Origin: Rebecca billardiae RCC1528
Lineage: Eukaryota > Haptophyta
DNA length: 64,000 bases
Direction: 5' to 3'
Assembly (NCBI GenBank): GCA_965240325.2
Contig: OZ251246.1
Location: 620,001 to 684,000 of the forward strand
Shown here: in pieces, positions 55,253 to 64,000 of the stretch
Numbering within the stretch: the first letter of the stretch is position 1
Layout: each line of letters opens with the position of its first letter
Translations under genes and position numbers: made by a program
Notes under the pieces: generated by a model
The model's database searches: none
Told to the model about the DNA's origin: nothing
The model's input: the letters and a program-made list of their open reading frames with translations, nothing else

Positions 55253-57067
55253 TTACAGCAACCACACCGCTGACCCACCGCTGTGGCCGCCCGCCGGAGG
55301 CCCAGGCTGCTGCGGCTGATGAGCGCGAGCGTGCGGCTCGCCGGCGTCGCCACCCCGCCCGCGCTCGAGGCGGCGGTACGGGGCGGTGCCCAGTGCGTGC
55401 GCGCGGCCGAGGAGGACGAGAAGCCCCACGAGCACACCAAGCACAGCCACGGCTGCGACCAGCGCAATCGTCGGCGGCACAACGCCGGCACCCCATGGCC
55501 GCGCCAAAATCGAGGTCGCGCCGCGCGGGCGGCTTGCCTGCGCGGGCGCATGCTCCGTGACGAGACTGGCGCCGTCAAGCCCATCGGCTGAGCGGACGAA
55601 GCCGGGGCCGTTCGTCGGCGGTGGCGGCGACGGGGGCGGCGGAGGGCTCGGTGGCGGCGGGTAGGGCGGCGGCGGCGGTGATGGCGGCGGCGAGGGCGGT
55701 GGCGGCGGCGAGGGCGAGGGCGGAGGCGGTGGGCTCGGCGGTGGTGGCGAGGGCGGCGGAGGCGGCGAGGGCGGCGGCAGCGGCGGCGGCGGCGGTGAGG
55801 GCGAGGGCGGCGGCGGCGGGCTGGGCGGCGGCGGCGGCGGCGGCGAGGGTGGCGGGCTGGGCGGTGGTGGCGGCGAGGGCGATGGCGGCGGTGGCGGGCT
55901 CGGCGGCGGCGGCAAGGGCGGCGGAGGTGGGGAGGGCGGCGGGATTGGCGGCGGTGGCGGGGAGGGCGAGGGCGGCGGCGGCGGGCTTGGCGGCGGCGGT
56001 GGCGGCGGCGAGGGTGGCGGGCTGGGCGGCGGTGGCGGCGAGGGCGAGGGCGGCGGCGGTGAGCTCGGCGGCGGCGGCGAGGGCGGCGGCGGCGGTGAGG
56101 GCGGCGGCAGCGGCAGCGGCGGCGGCGAGGGCGAGGGCGGCGGCGGCGGGCTTGGTGGCGGCGGCGGCGGCGGCGAGGGTGGTGGGCTGGGCGGTGGCGG
56201 CGGCGAGGGCGAGGGTGGTGGCGGCGGTGGCGGCGAGGGCGAGGGCGGCGGCGGAGGCGAGCTTGGCGACGTTGGCGGCAAGGGTGGCGCAGGGAACTCT
56301 GGTGAGGGTGGCGCTGGCGGGCGCGGCGACGGTGGTGGCGGCGGCGGAGGCGAGGGCGAGGGCGGCGGTGGTGGCAGCGGTGGCGGAGGCGGCGGAGGCG
56401 GACTGGGCGGCGGCGGCGGCGGCGGCGGTGCTGGGCTTGGCGGCGGAGGCGGCGGCGGTGAGGGCGAATGTGGCGGTGGTGGAAGCGGTGGTGGCGGCGG
56501 CGGCGGTGAGGGCGAGGGCGGCGGCGGCGGGCTTGGTGGCGGTGGCTGCGGTGCCGGACTGGGCGGCGGCGGCGGTGCAGGGCTTGGTGGCGGAGGGGGC
56601 GGCGGCGAGGGCGAGGGTGGTGGCGGTGGCAGCGGTGGCGGTGGCTGCGGTGGCGGACTGGGCGGCGGCGGCGGTGCAGGGCTTGGTGGCGGAGGCGGCG
56701 GCGGTGATGGCGAAGGTGGTGGTGGTGGTGGTGGCAGCGGCGGCGGACTGGGCGGCGGTGGCGGTGCTGGGCTTGGTGGCGGGGGCGGCGGCGAGGGCGA
56801 GGGCGGCGGCGGTGGCAGCGGTGGCGGTGGCTGCGGTGGCGGACTGGGCGGCGGCGGCGGTGCTGGGCTTGGTGGCGGCGGCGGCGGCGGTGAGGGCGAA
56901 GGAGGCGGTGGTGGCGGCGGACTGGGCGGCGGCGGAAGCGGCGGCGACGGGACGAGTGGCAGGAGTGGCGAGGGCGATGGCAGCGGTGCCGTGGTGAGGC
57001 TCCCAGCGACGGGTGCCCCCGTCGCGAGCTGCGCGAGCAGCACGACGAGCATCAGACTTCGCGTCAT
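55253..57067 (-). CDS. Ser/Pro-rich type I membrane protein 2 (HRGP-like array)
   Basis: 604 aa from the ATG at 57067, chosen because it starts a compact signal peptide (MTRSLMLVVLLAQLATG, then APVAG). In-frame ATGs at 57142 and 57229 would lengthen it to 629 or 658 aa. The ectodomain is nearly 430 residues of PPPSP/SPPPPP repeats broken by a short non-repeat patch (PRPPAPPSPEFPAPP) that is also present in paralogue 3. After it come ASLVTEHAPAQASRPR, a TM segment (PPTIALVAAVAVLGVLVGLL), a basic tail and the C-terminus SAVWLL. The antisense strand is a long Gly-rich open frame, a by-product of the Pro codons. Probably a cell-surface glycoprotein. It lacks the CAELAP N-terminal region of its neighbours. 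Confidence 0.75.
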   Translation of the reverse strand: MTRSLMLVVLLAQLATGAPVAGSLTTAPLPSPSPLLPLVPSPPLPPPPSPPPPPPPSPSPPPPPPPSPAPPPPPSPPPQPPPPLPPPPPSPSPPPPPPSPAPPPPPSPPPLPPPPPPPSPSPPPPPPPSPAPPPPPSPPPQPPPPLPPPPPSPSPPPPPPPSPAPPPPPSPAPQPPPPSPPPPPSPSPPPPPPPLPPPPHSPSPPPPPPPSPAPPPPPPPPSPPPPPPPPLPPPPPSPSPPPPPPPSPRPPAPPSPEFPAPPLPPTSPSSPPPPPSPSPPPPPPPSPSPPPPPSPPPSPPPPPPPSPPPPPSPSPPPLPLPPPSPPPPPSPPPPSSPPPPSPSPPPPPSPPPSPPPPPPPSPPPPPSPSPPPPPIPPPSPPPPPLPPPPSPPPPPSPSPPPPPSPPPSPPPPPPPSPPPPPSPSPPPPPLPPPSPPPPPSPPPPSPPPPPSPSPPPPPSPPPSPPPPPYPPPPSPPPPPSPPPPTNGPGFVRSADGLDGASLVTEHAPAQASRPRGATSILARPWGAGVVPPTIALVAAVAVLGVLVGLLVLLGRAHALGTAPYRRLERGRGGDAGEPHARAHQPQQPGPPAGGHSGGSAVWLL

Positions 57068-57700
57068 CGGCGTACGTGTGTGGCTGTGCGAGTGTGCGCA
57101 CCGCTTCGCCCGCGACTCTACGATACTGGTACGCACTACCATAGTTAGCTCTTGAATCTGAGACAGCAATCCTTCGCAGGGCGAGGGGACCAGGCAGGGT
57201 ACCACTTTTCGGAAGGTCGGCTTCGTCATTCGTCAACAGCCAACAGGCACTGGGTCCGGGACGGTCTTGTACCGGACGACTCGGACGAGGCCCCCCGCCC
57301 CGGGCCCGGCATCAGACCGGTGAGACCGCGATAATTCATGCGACGTCCGCGCACCGGCACTCGGCATCGCCGCATCAGGCCGCACGACTTGTTTAATATA
57401 ATAACGTGCAGAACGAATTCAGCGGCCCGAGCGCGCAGGGTCCGGCCGGCGGCCCGGCGGGCCGCGCATCACGCATGACTGGCGCCGGCGGCCGCGCCGC
57501 CGCAGGCGACTGAATGAACGGAGCGGCCGCGCCGACAGAACTCCGGTGACTGCGTAGTCACCGGTCAGGCCACGAACGGCCCAAGGGGCCAATGCCTGCA
57601 GTCCGGCAAGTCACCGCAGTGAGCGACGACGGTCAGCGAGAGCGACTCTGCCGCTCTCGAACACATCCGAGCCGCTCCCTAAGGCGTGGCAATCTCCGAA

Positions 57701-58280
57701 TCACAGCAGGCAAACCGCCGCCCCGCCATTGTGGCCGCGCTCCGGAGGCCCAGGCTGCTGCGGCTGATGAGCGCGAGCGTGCGGCTCGCCGGCGTCGCCA
57801 CCCCGCCCGCGCTCGAGGCGGCGGTACGGGGCGGTGCCCAGTGCGTGCGCGCGGCCGAGGAGGACGAGTAGCCCCGCGAGCACACCTAGCACAGCCACGG
57901 CTGCGACCAGCGCGATCGTCGGCGGCACAACGCCGGCACCCCATGGCCGCGCCAAAATCGAGGTCGCGACGCGCGGGCGGCTTGCCTGCGCGGGCGCATG
58001 CTCCGTGACGAGACTGGCGCCGTCAAGCCCATCGGCTGACGACCGGGAGCGGACGAAGCCGGGGCCGTTCGTCGGCGGTGGCGGCGACGGGGGCGGCGGA
58101 GGGCTCGGTGGCGGCGGGTATGGCGGCGGCGGCGGTGAGGGTGGTGGCTGCGGTGGTGGCGGCGGCGAGGGCGAGGGCGGAGGCGGTGGGCTTGGCGGTG
58201 GTGGCGAGGGCGGCGGAGGCGGCGAGGGCGGTGGGAGGGGTGGCGGTGGCGGCGAGGGCGAGGGCGGTGGCGGCGGGCTG

Positions 58281-58312
<32 letters not shown>

Positions 58313-58609
58313 GCTGGGCGGCGGCGGTGGCGAGGGCGAGGGCGGAGGCGGCGAGCTCGGCGGTGGTGGCGAGGGCGGAGGTGGCAGTGAGGGCGGTGGG
58401 AGGGGTGGCGGTGGCGGCGAGGGTGAGGGCGGCGGCGGCGGGCTGGGCGGCGGTGGCGGCGGCGGCGAGGGCGGCGGGCTGGGCGGCGGCGGCGGCGAGG
58501 GCGAGGGCGGAGGCGGCGAGCTTGGCGGTGGTGGCGAGGGCGGCGGCGGCAGTGAGGGCGGCGGCGTGGGCGGCGGTGGTGGCGAGGGCGAGGGCGGCGG
58601 CGGCGGGCT

Positions 58610-58640
<31 letters not shown>

Positions 58641-59251
58641 GGGTCGGGAGGCGGCGGCGGCGAGGGCGAGGGCGGCGGCGGTGGCGGCGGCGAGGGCGAG
58701 GGCGGCGGCGGCGGCGGGCTTGGAGACTTGGGCGGCGAGGGTGGCGCAGGGAACTCTGGTGAGGGTGGCGCTGGCGGGCGCGGCGATGGTGGTGGCGGCG
58801 GCGGCGGCGCCGGCGAGGGTGGCGGCGGTGGCAGCGGTGGCGGCGGCGGCGGCGGCGGACTGGGCGGCGGCGGCGGCGGCGGCGGTGCTGGGCTTGGCGG
58901 CGGAGGCGGCAGCGGTGAGGGCGAAGGTGGCGGTGGTGGCAGCGGACTGGGGGGCGGCGGAAGCGGCGGCGACGGGACGAGTGGCGGGGGTGGCGAGGGC
59001 GATGACAGCGGTGCCGTGGCGAGGCTCCCAGCGGCGGGAGCCCCCGTCGTGAGCTGGGCGAGCAGCACCACGAGCATCAGACTTGTGCGGCTGAGCAGCA
59101 GACCCGCGCACGGCGCGCGCCGAGCGGAGGCCGCGGGCGCGAGCTCGGCACAGTGCTGTCCGTGCCGTGCCTCCCGTGCTGACAACAGGCGTCCAAGTCC
59201 TACGGGAAGCCGTGCTCGCCCATCGCCTGCCTCGTGACAGGCGACCGACAT
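57701..59251 (-). CDS. Ser/Pro-rich type I membrane protein 3 (HRGP-like array)
   Basis: 516 aa from the ATG at 59251, which starts the same MSVACHEA sequence as paralogue 4; an upstream in-frame GTG at 59353 was rejected. It has the conserved CAELAPAASARRAPCAGLLL region, the hydrophobic core LMLVVLLAQLTTGAPAAG, about 330 residues of SPPPPP repeats with the PEFPAPPSPP patch shared with paralogue 2, then ASLVTEHAPAQASRPR, the TM segment and a basic tail ending AAVCLL. The membrane-proximal part is almost identical to paralogues 2, 4 and 5, while the repeat tracts differ in length, as expected for expansion and contraction of the Pro tract plus gene conversion at the 3' end. Confidence 0.75.
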
Positions 59252-60480
59252 CGCCCAGGTGCGATCGCGCGTGGTCCGATCGGGCGTGTTTGCGCGTCGC
59301 GACCTCAATCCCGCCTTGATCACGGCCGCGCGCGCGCCTTGACCTGGATGCACCTCACCCGCACCGAAGGGCGACCAGTTTTCATCCGGACGCCGCCGGA
59401 CGAACCCACCACGCCCGCCTGGTCGGCAGCACGGTGCCGCGGAATCACGCGGTCTCTCGGGCCGACCACTCGCCCTCGAACGACCCGAGTCCCGAGCCGG
59501 CCCGTGAGCCGGCGCGGTTGAGGCCGGCTGCTCGCGGAACGGCGCCAGTGCAGAGATGGCATTGCCACAGTTTTAGACCCGAACTCGCGGCAGCAGAGCG
59601 GTACGGAGCCTCACGGCGGAGTCACGCGGCCCGTGTCCGCGATGCTACGGTTACTGTGATTTATAATAAATATGTGAACTTTGTCTATTAGCTACTCGGT
59701 CACTGGTACTAATCACTCACTCACACCCGTGCGCATGGCACAGAGTGACACTGACAGCGGTAAAACTACCGCCTCTAATAAAACCATCACTCCCAGCCCC
59801 AGACCGCCCACTCTTAGTGGGGTCAGAGCTCCGACCGTTACACTCTCGGGTGCCACAATCTCCCGAAATCTCTTAGCATGAACTATCACACGGGTATTTA
59901 CTTGGACGAACTAGTTAGTAGGCGTTAAGGCTTAATTCCAGGGTGTAGAATCCGCCTGTGCCAATTTCAGACTGCCAAAATGTGATCTAGACGGTGCGAT
60001 TCTGGTGCAAATTATAGCGAGATCACCTTGGAGATCGTGTATCTCCTCTACTAATGTTGCCGAGATCGCGTCGAGATTGAGGCGGTCGTATATCTCCAGT
60101 ATGTGACATTTTTTCGCAAAACTTGTGAGCGTGACCCCAGCTCATTTCAGGCGAATACTTTGACATCCCGAAGTTTGAGAGCCTCCTCTCAAGACGATGC
60201 CAGGAAGTTGGATTTTGGGCCACGCACCCCCCAGTGGGGCTCTGACCCCTCTACGCCCACTCACTCACTCGATTCTGATCAGTAGTTAGTGTAATATATT
60301 ACTAATTCATCTCACAACCCCATTGTAATGTCACCCGGCCAGTGAGTCACACTGAGTGACTCCGTGTCAGTGATGACACTGACAGCGGCCGCGCGGCGCG
60401 TCATTATTATTAAATAATTTAATAACCGTCCGCGCTGCCACGCGGACTAATGCCATAGGCATATTATCGGCATTATGATT

Positions 60481-60544
<64 letters not shown>

Positions 60545-60867
60545 GTAATCATCATCATTATTATTCCGGGCGGCGAGCGCCGCCCGAATCGGGCCGTCAA
60601 TTCAGAATCAGGGGCCGCAGACACGGCCCATTAACAGCGGCCAACATATATCGTGCCACGAACCCAAGGGGGGCAAGGCCTGCGGGCTGGGGCCCTGGCA
60701 GCGGGCTGAGATGTCAGGGGCGGGCGGATAGACCGTGTTCCGTCCGCTGGCGCTTGCGCGGCTGCTCGGTCAGTCCGGGAAGTCGCCGCAGTTGGAGATG
60801 GTCGGCGCGGGCGGCTGTGCCGCATTCGCACAGCCGGGCTGCTGCGTGTGGCGTGGCAATCTCCGAA
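59252..60867. other. Intergenic region between Pro-rich genes 3 and 4
   Basis: The AT-richer part (59640-60600) holds a palindromic ATG/ATC microsatellite. The last 115 bp belong to the segmental duplication shared with the next intergenic region. No gene supported. Confidence 0.55.
60481..60543. repeat. Palindromic (ATG)n-(ATC)n microsatellite
   Basis: About ten ATG/GAT units (60481-60511) are followed directly by about ten ATC units (60514-60543), so the two halves are reverse complements and can form a hairpin. Confidence 0.95.
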
Positions 60868-61188
60868 TCACAGCAGGCAAACCGCCGCCCCGCCGCTGTG
60901 GCCGCCCGCCGGAGGCCCAGGCTGCTGCGGCTGATGAGCGCGAGCGTGCGGCTCGCCGGCGTCGCCACCCCGCCCGCGCTCGAGGCGGCGGTACGGGGCG
61001 GTGCCCAGTGCGTGCGCGCGGCCGAGGACGACGAGAAGCCCCGCGAGCACACCTAGCACAGCCACGGCTGCGACCAGCGCAATCGTCGGCGGCACAACGC
61101 CGGCACCCCATGGCCGCGCCAAAATCGAGGTCGCGCCGCGCGGGCGGCTTGCCTGCGCGGGCGCATGCTCCGTGACGAGACTGGCGCC
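60753..61188 (-). repeat. Segmental duplication, copy A (3' end of gene 4 plus flank)
   Basis: 436 bp aligned without net length change to 62714-63149; only a few substitutions seen. It covers the C-terminal/TM coding part and about 115 bp of 3' flank. Confidence 0.85.
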
Positions 61189-62265
61189 GGGGCCATTCGT
61201 CGGTGGTGGCGGCGACGGGGGCGGCGGTGGGCTCGGTGGCGGCGGGTATGGCGGCGGCGGCGGTGAGGGTGGTGGCTGCGGTGGTGGCGGCGGCGAGGGC
61301 GAGGGCGGAGGCGGTGGGCTTGGCGGTGGTGGCGAGGGCGGCGGAGGCGGCGAGGGCGGTGGGAGGGGTGGCGGTGGCGGTGAGGGCGAGGGCGGCGGCG
61401 GCGGGCTGGGCGGCGGCGGCGGCGGCGGCGAGGGTGGCGGACTGGGCGGTGGTGGCGGCGAGGGCGAGGGCGGAGGCGGTGGGCTTGGCGGAGGTGGCGA
61501 GGGTGGCGGAGGCGGTGAGGGCGGTGGGAGGGGTGGCGGTGGCGGCGAGGGCGAGGGCGGCGGCGGCGGGCTCGGCGGCGGCGGCGGCGGCGGCTTGGGT
61601 GGCGGGAGGGGAGGCGGCGGTGGCGAGGGCGAGGGCGGCGGCGGTGGGCTCGGCGGCGGCGGCAAGGGCGGCGGCGGCGGTGAGGGCGGCGGCAGCGGCG
61701 GCGGCGGCGGTGAGGGCGAGGGCGGCGGCGGCGGGCTTGGCGGCGGCGGCGGCGGCGGCGAGGGTGGCGGGCTTGGCGGCGGCGGCGGCGAGGGCGAGGG
61801 CGGCGGCGGTGAGCTCGGTGGCGGCGGCAAGGGTGGTGGCGGTGGTACGGGCGGCGGGAGCGGCGGCGGCGGCGGCGAGGGCGAGGGCGGTGGCGGCGGG
61901 CTTGGCGGCGGCGGCGGCGGCGGCGAGGGTGGCGGGCTGGGCGGCGGCGGCGGCGAGGGCGAGGGCGGCGGCGGCGGCGGCGGCGAAGGTGATGGTGGCG
62001 GTGGCGAGGTACGGATTGCCGTCCCCGCCTTAGCGAGGCTTCCGGCGGCAGCTGCCCCCGTCGTGAGCTGGGCGAGCAGCACCACGAGAATCAGACTTGT
62101 CCGGCCGAGCAGCAGACCCGCGCACGGCGCGCGCCGAGCGGAGGCCGCGGGCGCGAGCTCCGCACAGCACCGCACGTGCCGAACCTGCCGTGCTGAAAGC
62201 AGGCGTTCGTGCCGTACGGGAAGCCGTGCTCGCGCATCGTCTGCCTCGTGACAGGCGACCGACAT
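60868..62265 (-). CDS. Ser/Pro-rich type I membrane protein 4 (HRGP-like array)
   Basis: 465 aa from the ATG at 62265 (MSVACHEADDARARLP). CAELAPAASARRAPCAG precedes the hydrophobic core LILVVLLAQLTTGAAAAG. The ectodomain is about 260 residues of regular SPPPPP/PPPSPP repeats. It then shares ASLVTEHAPAQASRPR, the TM segment and a basic tail ending AAVCLL with its neighbours. It lacks the PEFPAPP patch of paralogues 2 and 3. Orientation is the same as the rest of the array. Confidence 0.75.
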   Translation of the reverse strand: MSVACHEADDARARLPVRHERLLSARQVRHVRCCAELAPAASARRAPCAGLLLGRTSLILVVLLAQLTTGAAAAGSLAKAGTAIRTSPPPPSPSPPPPPPPSPSPPPPPSPPPSPPPPPPPSPPPPPSPSPPPPPLPPPVPPPPPLPPPPSSPPPPSPSPPPPPSPPPSPPPPPPPSPPPPPSPSPPPPPLPPPSPPPPPLPPPPSPPPPPSPSPPPPPLPPPKPPPPPPPSPPPPPSPSPPPPPLPPPSPPPPPSPPPPSPPPPPSPSPPPPPSPPPSPPPPPPPSPPPPPSPSPPPPPLPPPSPPPPPSPPPPSPPPPPSPSPPPPPQPPPSPPPPPYPPPPSPPPPPSPPPPTNGPGASLVTEHAPAQASRPRGATSILARPWGAGVVPPTIALVAAVAVLGVLAGLLVVLGRAHALGTAPYRRLERGRGGDAGEPHARAHQPQQPGPPAGGHSGGAAVCLL

Positions 62266-62828
62266 CGCCCGTACGTACGGTGCGGTCGCGTGTTCCGCTC
62301 GGCGGTTCGTTTGTTGTGAGAGGCGACTCGACGGTACCGATTCGCCGCTTCCATGGCGACCAGTTTTCTAGTCGTTCGTAGTACAGATCAGGCTCCGGCG
62401 CTCTGATCAGGTCGCATCCGGAGGACACAGGTGTGCCGGACCAGCCCAACCACCCCTGGCCTACTACCGGTACGGCCCTTGCCTGGCCTGGCCCTTGTCC
62501 CGACCGCTAAGAGTATTATAAGACTGAAGGTTCAGCCAAGGGCAGTCGTTAGCCTTCAGTTCAGTGCACGGGCAAAAGCAGCCCGCTGGGCCGGGCCGGC
62601 CTCGGGGCCGGGCAGCCGGGGCTCAGAGTCGTTCTAGCAGTACGCCAGCCCCAGCCGCAGCGGGCCAGCCCCAGGGGCACGACACTGCTCACACTGACGT
62701 GAGAGTCCGTCCGCTTGCGCGGCTGCTCGGCCAGTCCGGGAAGTCGCCGCAGTTGGAGATGGTCGGCGCGGGCGGCTGTGCCGCATTCGCACAGCCGGGC
62801 TGCTGCGTGTGGCGTGGCAATCTCCGAA
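62266..62828. other. Intergenic region between Pro-rich genes 4 and 5
   Basis: Promoter side of gene 4; its right-hand 115 bp are the 3' flank duplicated at 60753-60867. Nothing else recognised. Confidence 0.5.
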
Positions 62829-63149
62829 TCACAGCAGGCACACCGCCGCCCCGCCGCTGTGGCCGCCCGCCGGAGGCCCAGGCTGCTGCGGCTGATGAGC
62901 GCGAGCGTGCGGCTCGCCGGCGTCGCCACCCCGCCCGCGCTCGAGGCGGCGGTACGGGGCGGTGCCCAGTGCGTGCGCGCGGCCGAGGAGGACGAGAAGC
63001 CCCGCGAGCACACCTAGCACAGCCACGGCTGCGACCAGCGCAATCGTCGGCGGCACAACGCCGGCACCCCATGGCCGCGCCAAAATCGAGGTCGCGCCGC
63101 GCGGGCGGCTTGCCTGCGCGGGCGCATGCTCCGTGACGAGACTGGCGCC
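62714..63149 (-). repeat. Segmental duplication, copy B (3' end of gene 5 plus flank)
   Basis: Counterpart of 60753-61188. Similarity extends past the stop codon into non-coding DNA, indicating recent duplication or gene conversion. Confidence 0.85.
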
Positions 63150-63936
63150 GCCAATCCCGCCATCCGACACGCCTGTCGGTGGCGACAGGCCTGTGGGTGG
63201 CGGCGGCGACGGTGGCGGCGGCGAGGGCGGGCTCGGCGGCTGCGGTGGCAGCGGCGGCGGTGACGCCGGTGGCGGTGAGGGCGAGGGCGGCGGCGGCGGG
63301 CTGGGCGGCGGTGGTGGCGGCGGCGACGGTGGCGGGCTGGGCGGCGGTGGCGGCGAGGGCGAGGGCGGCGGCGGCGAGCTGGGCGGCGGTGGTGCGGGCG
63401 GCGAGCGCGGCTGCGGGGGCGGAGAGGGCGAGGGCGGCGGCGGCGAGCTGGGCGGCGGTGGTGCGGGCGGCGAGCGCGGTTGCGGCGGCGGTGAGGGCGA
63501 GGGCGGCGGCGGCGGGCTGGGCGGCGGCGGCGGCGGCGGCGAGGGTGGCGGGCTGGGCGGCGGCGGCGGCGAGGGCGAAGGCGGCGGCGGTGGGCTCGGC
63601 GGCGGTGGCGAGGGCGGCGGCGGCGGCGAGGGCGGCGGGAGGGGAGGCGGCGGCGGCGAGGGCGAGGGCGGCGGCGGAAGGCTCGGTGGTGGTGGCGAGG
63701 GCGGCGGCGGCGGCGAGGCCGGGGGTTGCTTCCCCGGCGGCGGTGAGGGCGAGGGCGGCGGCGGCGGGCTGGGCGGCGGCGGTGGCGGCGGCGAGGGCGG
63801 CGGGCTGGGTGGCGGCGGCGGCGAGGGCGAGGGCGGCGGCGGTGGGCTCGGTGGCGGCGGTAAGGGCGGCGGCGGCGGTGAGGGCGGCGGCAGCGGCGGC
63901 GGCGGCGGTGAGGGCGAGGGCGGCGGCGGCGGGCTT

Positions 63937-63968
<32 letters not shown>

Positions 63969-64000
63969 GCTGGGCGGCGGCGGTGGCGAGGGCGAGGGCG
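62829..64000 (-). CDS. Ser/Pro-rich type I membrane protein 5, N-terminus beyond the window
   Basis: The frame runs from the right edge to the stop at 62829 and contains at least 390 residues. The visible part is a SPPPPP-type repeat tract with two unusual interruptions (a GKQPPA patch near 63730 and an Ala/Pro/Arg patch duplicated around 63390-63480), then PTGLSPPTGVSDGGIGG unique to this member, then the TM segment and AAVCLL C-terminus common to the array. The signal peptide must lie to the right of 64000. That the frame stays open to the edge was judged from the repeat pattern. Confidence 0.7.

Noticed and set aside
55621-62251. Long Gly-rich or Ala/Val-rich plus-strand frames through the Pro-rich array
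   Set aside because: Complement or frame-shift of the Pro/Ser repeats. The minus-strand reading has signal peptide, TM and conserved ends; these do not.

Overview
The window is nuclear DNA of a GC-rich unicellular eukaryote, most likely a haptophyte alga (perhaps a pavlovophyte; the exact lineage is inference). The reasons are spliced genes with short GC-rich introns, most of which begin GTGCG; one GC-AG intron; a haptophyte-style fatty-acid elongase; proline-rich surface proteins; and many microsatellites and repeats. There are no bacterial operons, no CRISPR array and no recognisable tRNA or rRNA genes.

Layout. 1-776: 3' end of an ELO elongase. 777-9390: repeat territory. A candidate 5.5 kb DNA transposon (2047-7572) has 13-bp inverted termini and holds a ten-copy 198-bp satellite. 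9391-12285: a divergent pair, a CRT-like transporter (-) and an unrecognised multi-pass membrane protein (+). 13138-15905: a decayed ORF, then a second transposon-like element with 34-bp termini and inverted subterminal repeats. 16229-29770: three minus-strand genes: a small acidic protein, a membrane-anchored GH127-type glycosidase, and a giant 2,701-residue protein in which two complete channel + cyclic-nucleotide-binding + ankyrin modules are fused. 30063-31116: a 429-bp near-perfect inverted repeat. 33592-35088: a secreted or membrane-bound DsbA/thioredoxin-fold protein. 35089-38645: repetitive DNA with no convincing gene. 38646-43637: an importin-beta-like protein and an Orai-like four-TM protein. 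44290-50126: eRF1 (seven exons) and a SIRT1-type deacetylase, divergently transcribed. 50395-52367: a six-TM protein with a C-terminal TIR-like domain. 52646-64000: a tandem array of five minus-strand Ser/Pro-rich type I membrane proteins (the last is partial).

The genes do not form one pathway. eRF1, sirtuin, importin and elongase are housekeeping. The tandem channel, Orai-like protein, CRT-like transporter and TIR membrane protein suggest a rich signalling and transport membrane proteome. The glycosidase, DsbA-like protein and Pro-rich array belong to the secretory pathway or cell surface.

Exon models were built by eye from reading frame, GT/GC-AG signals and family conservation. All are frame-consistent. 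Start codons are the least certain part.
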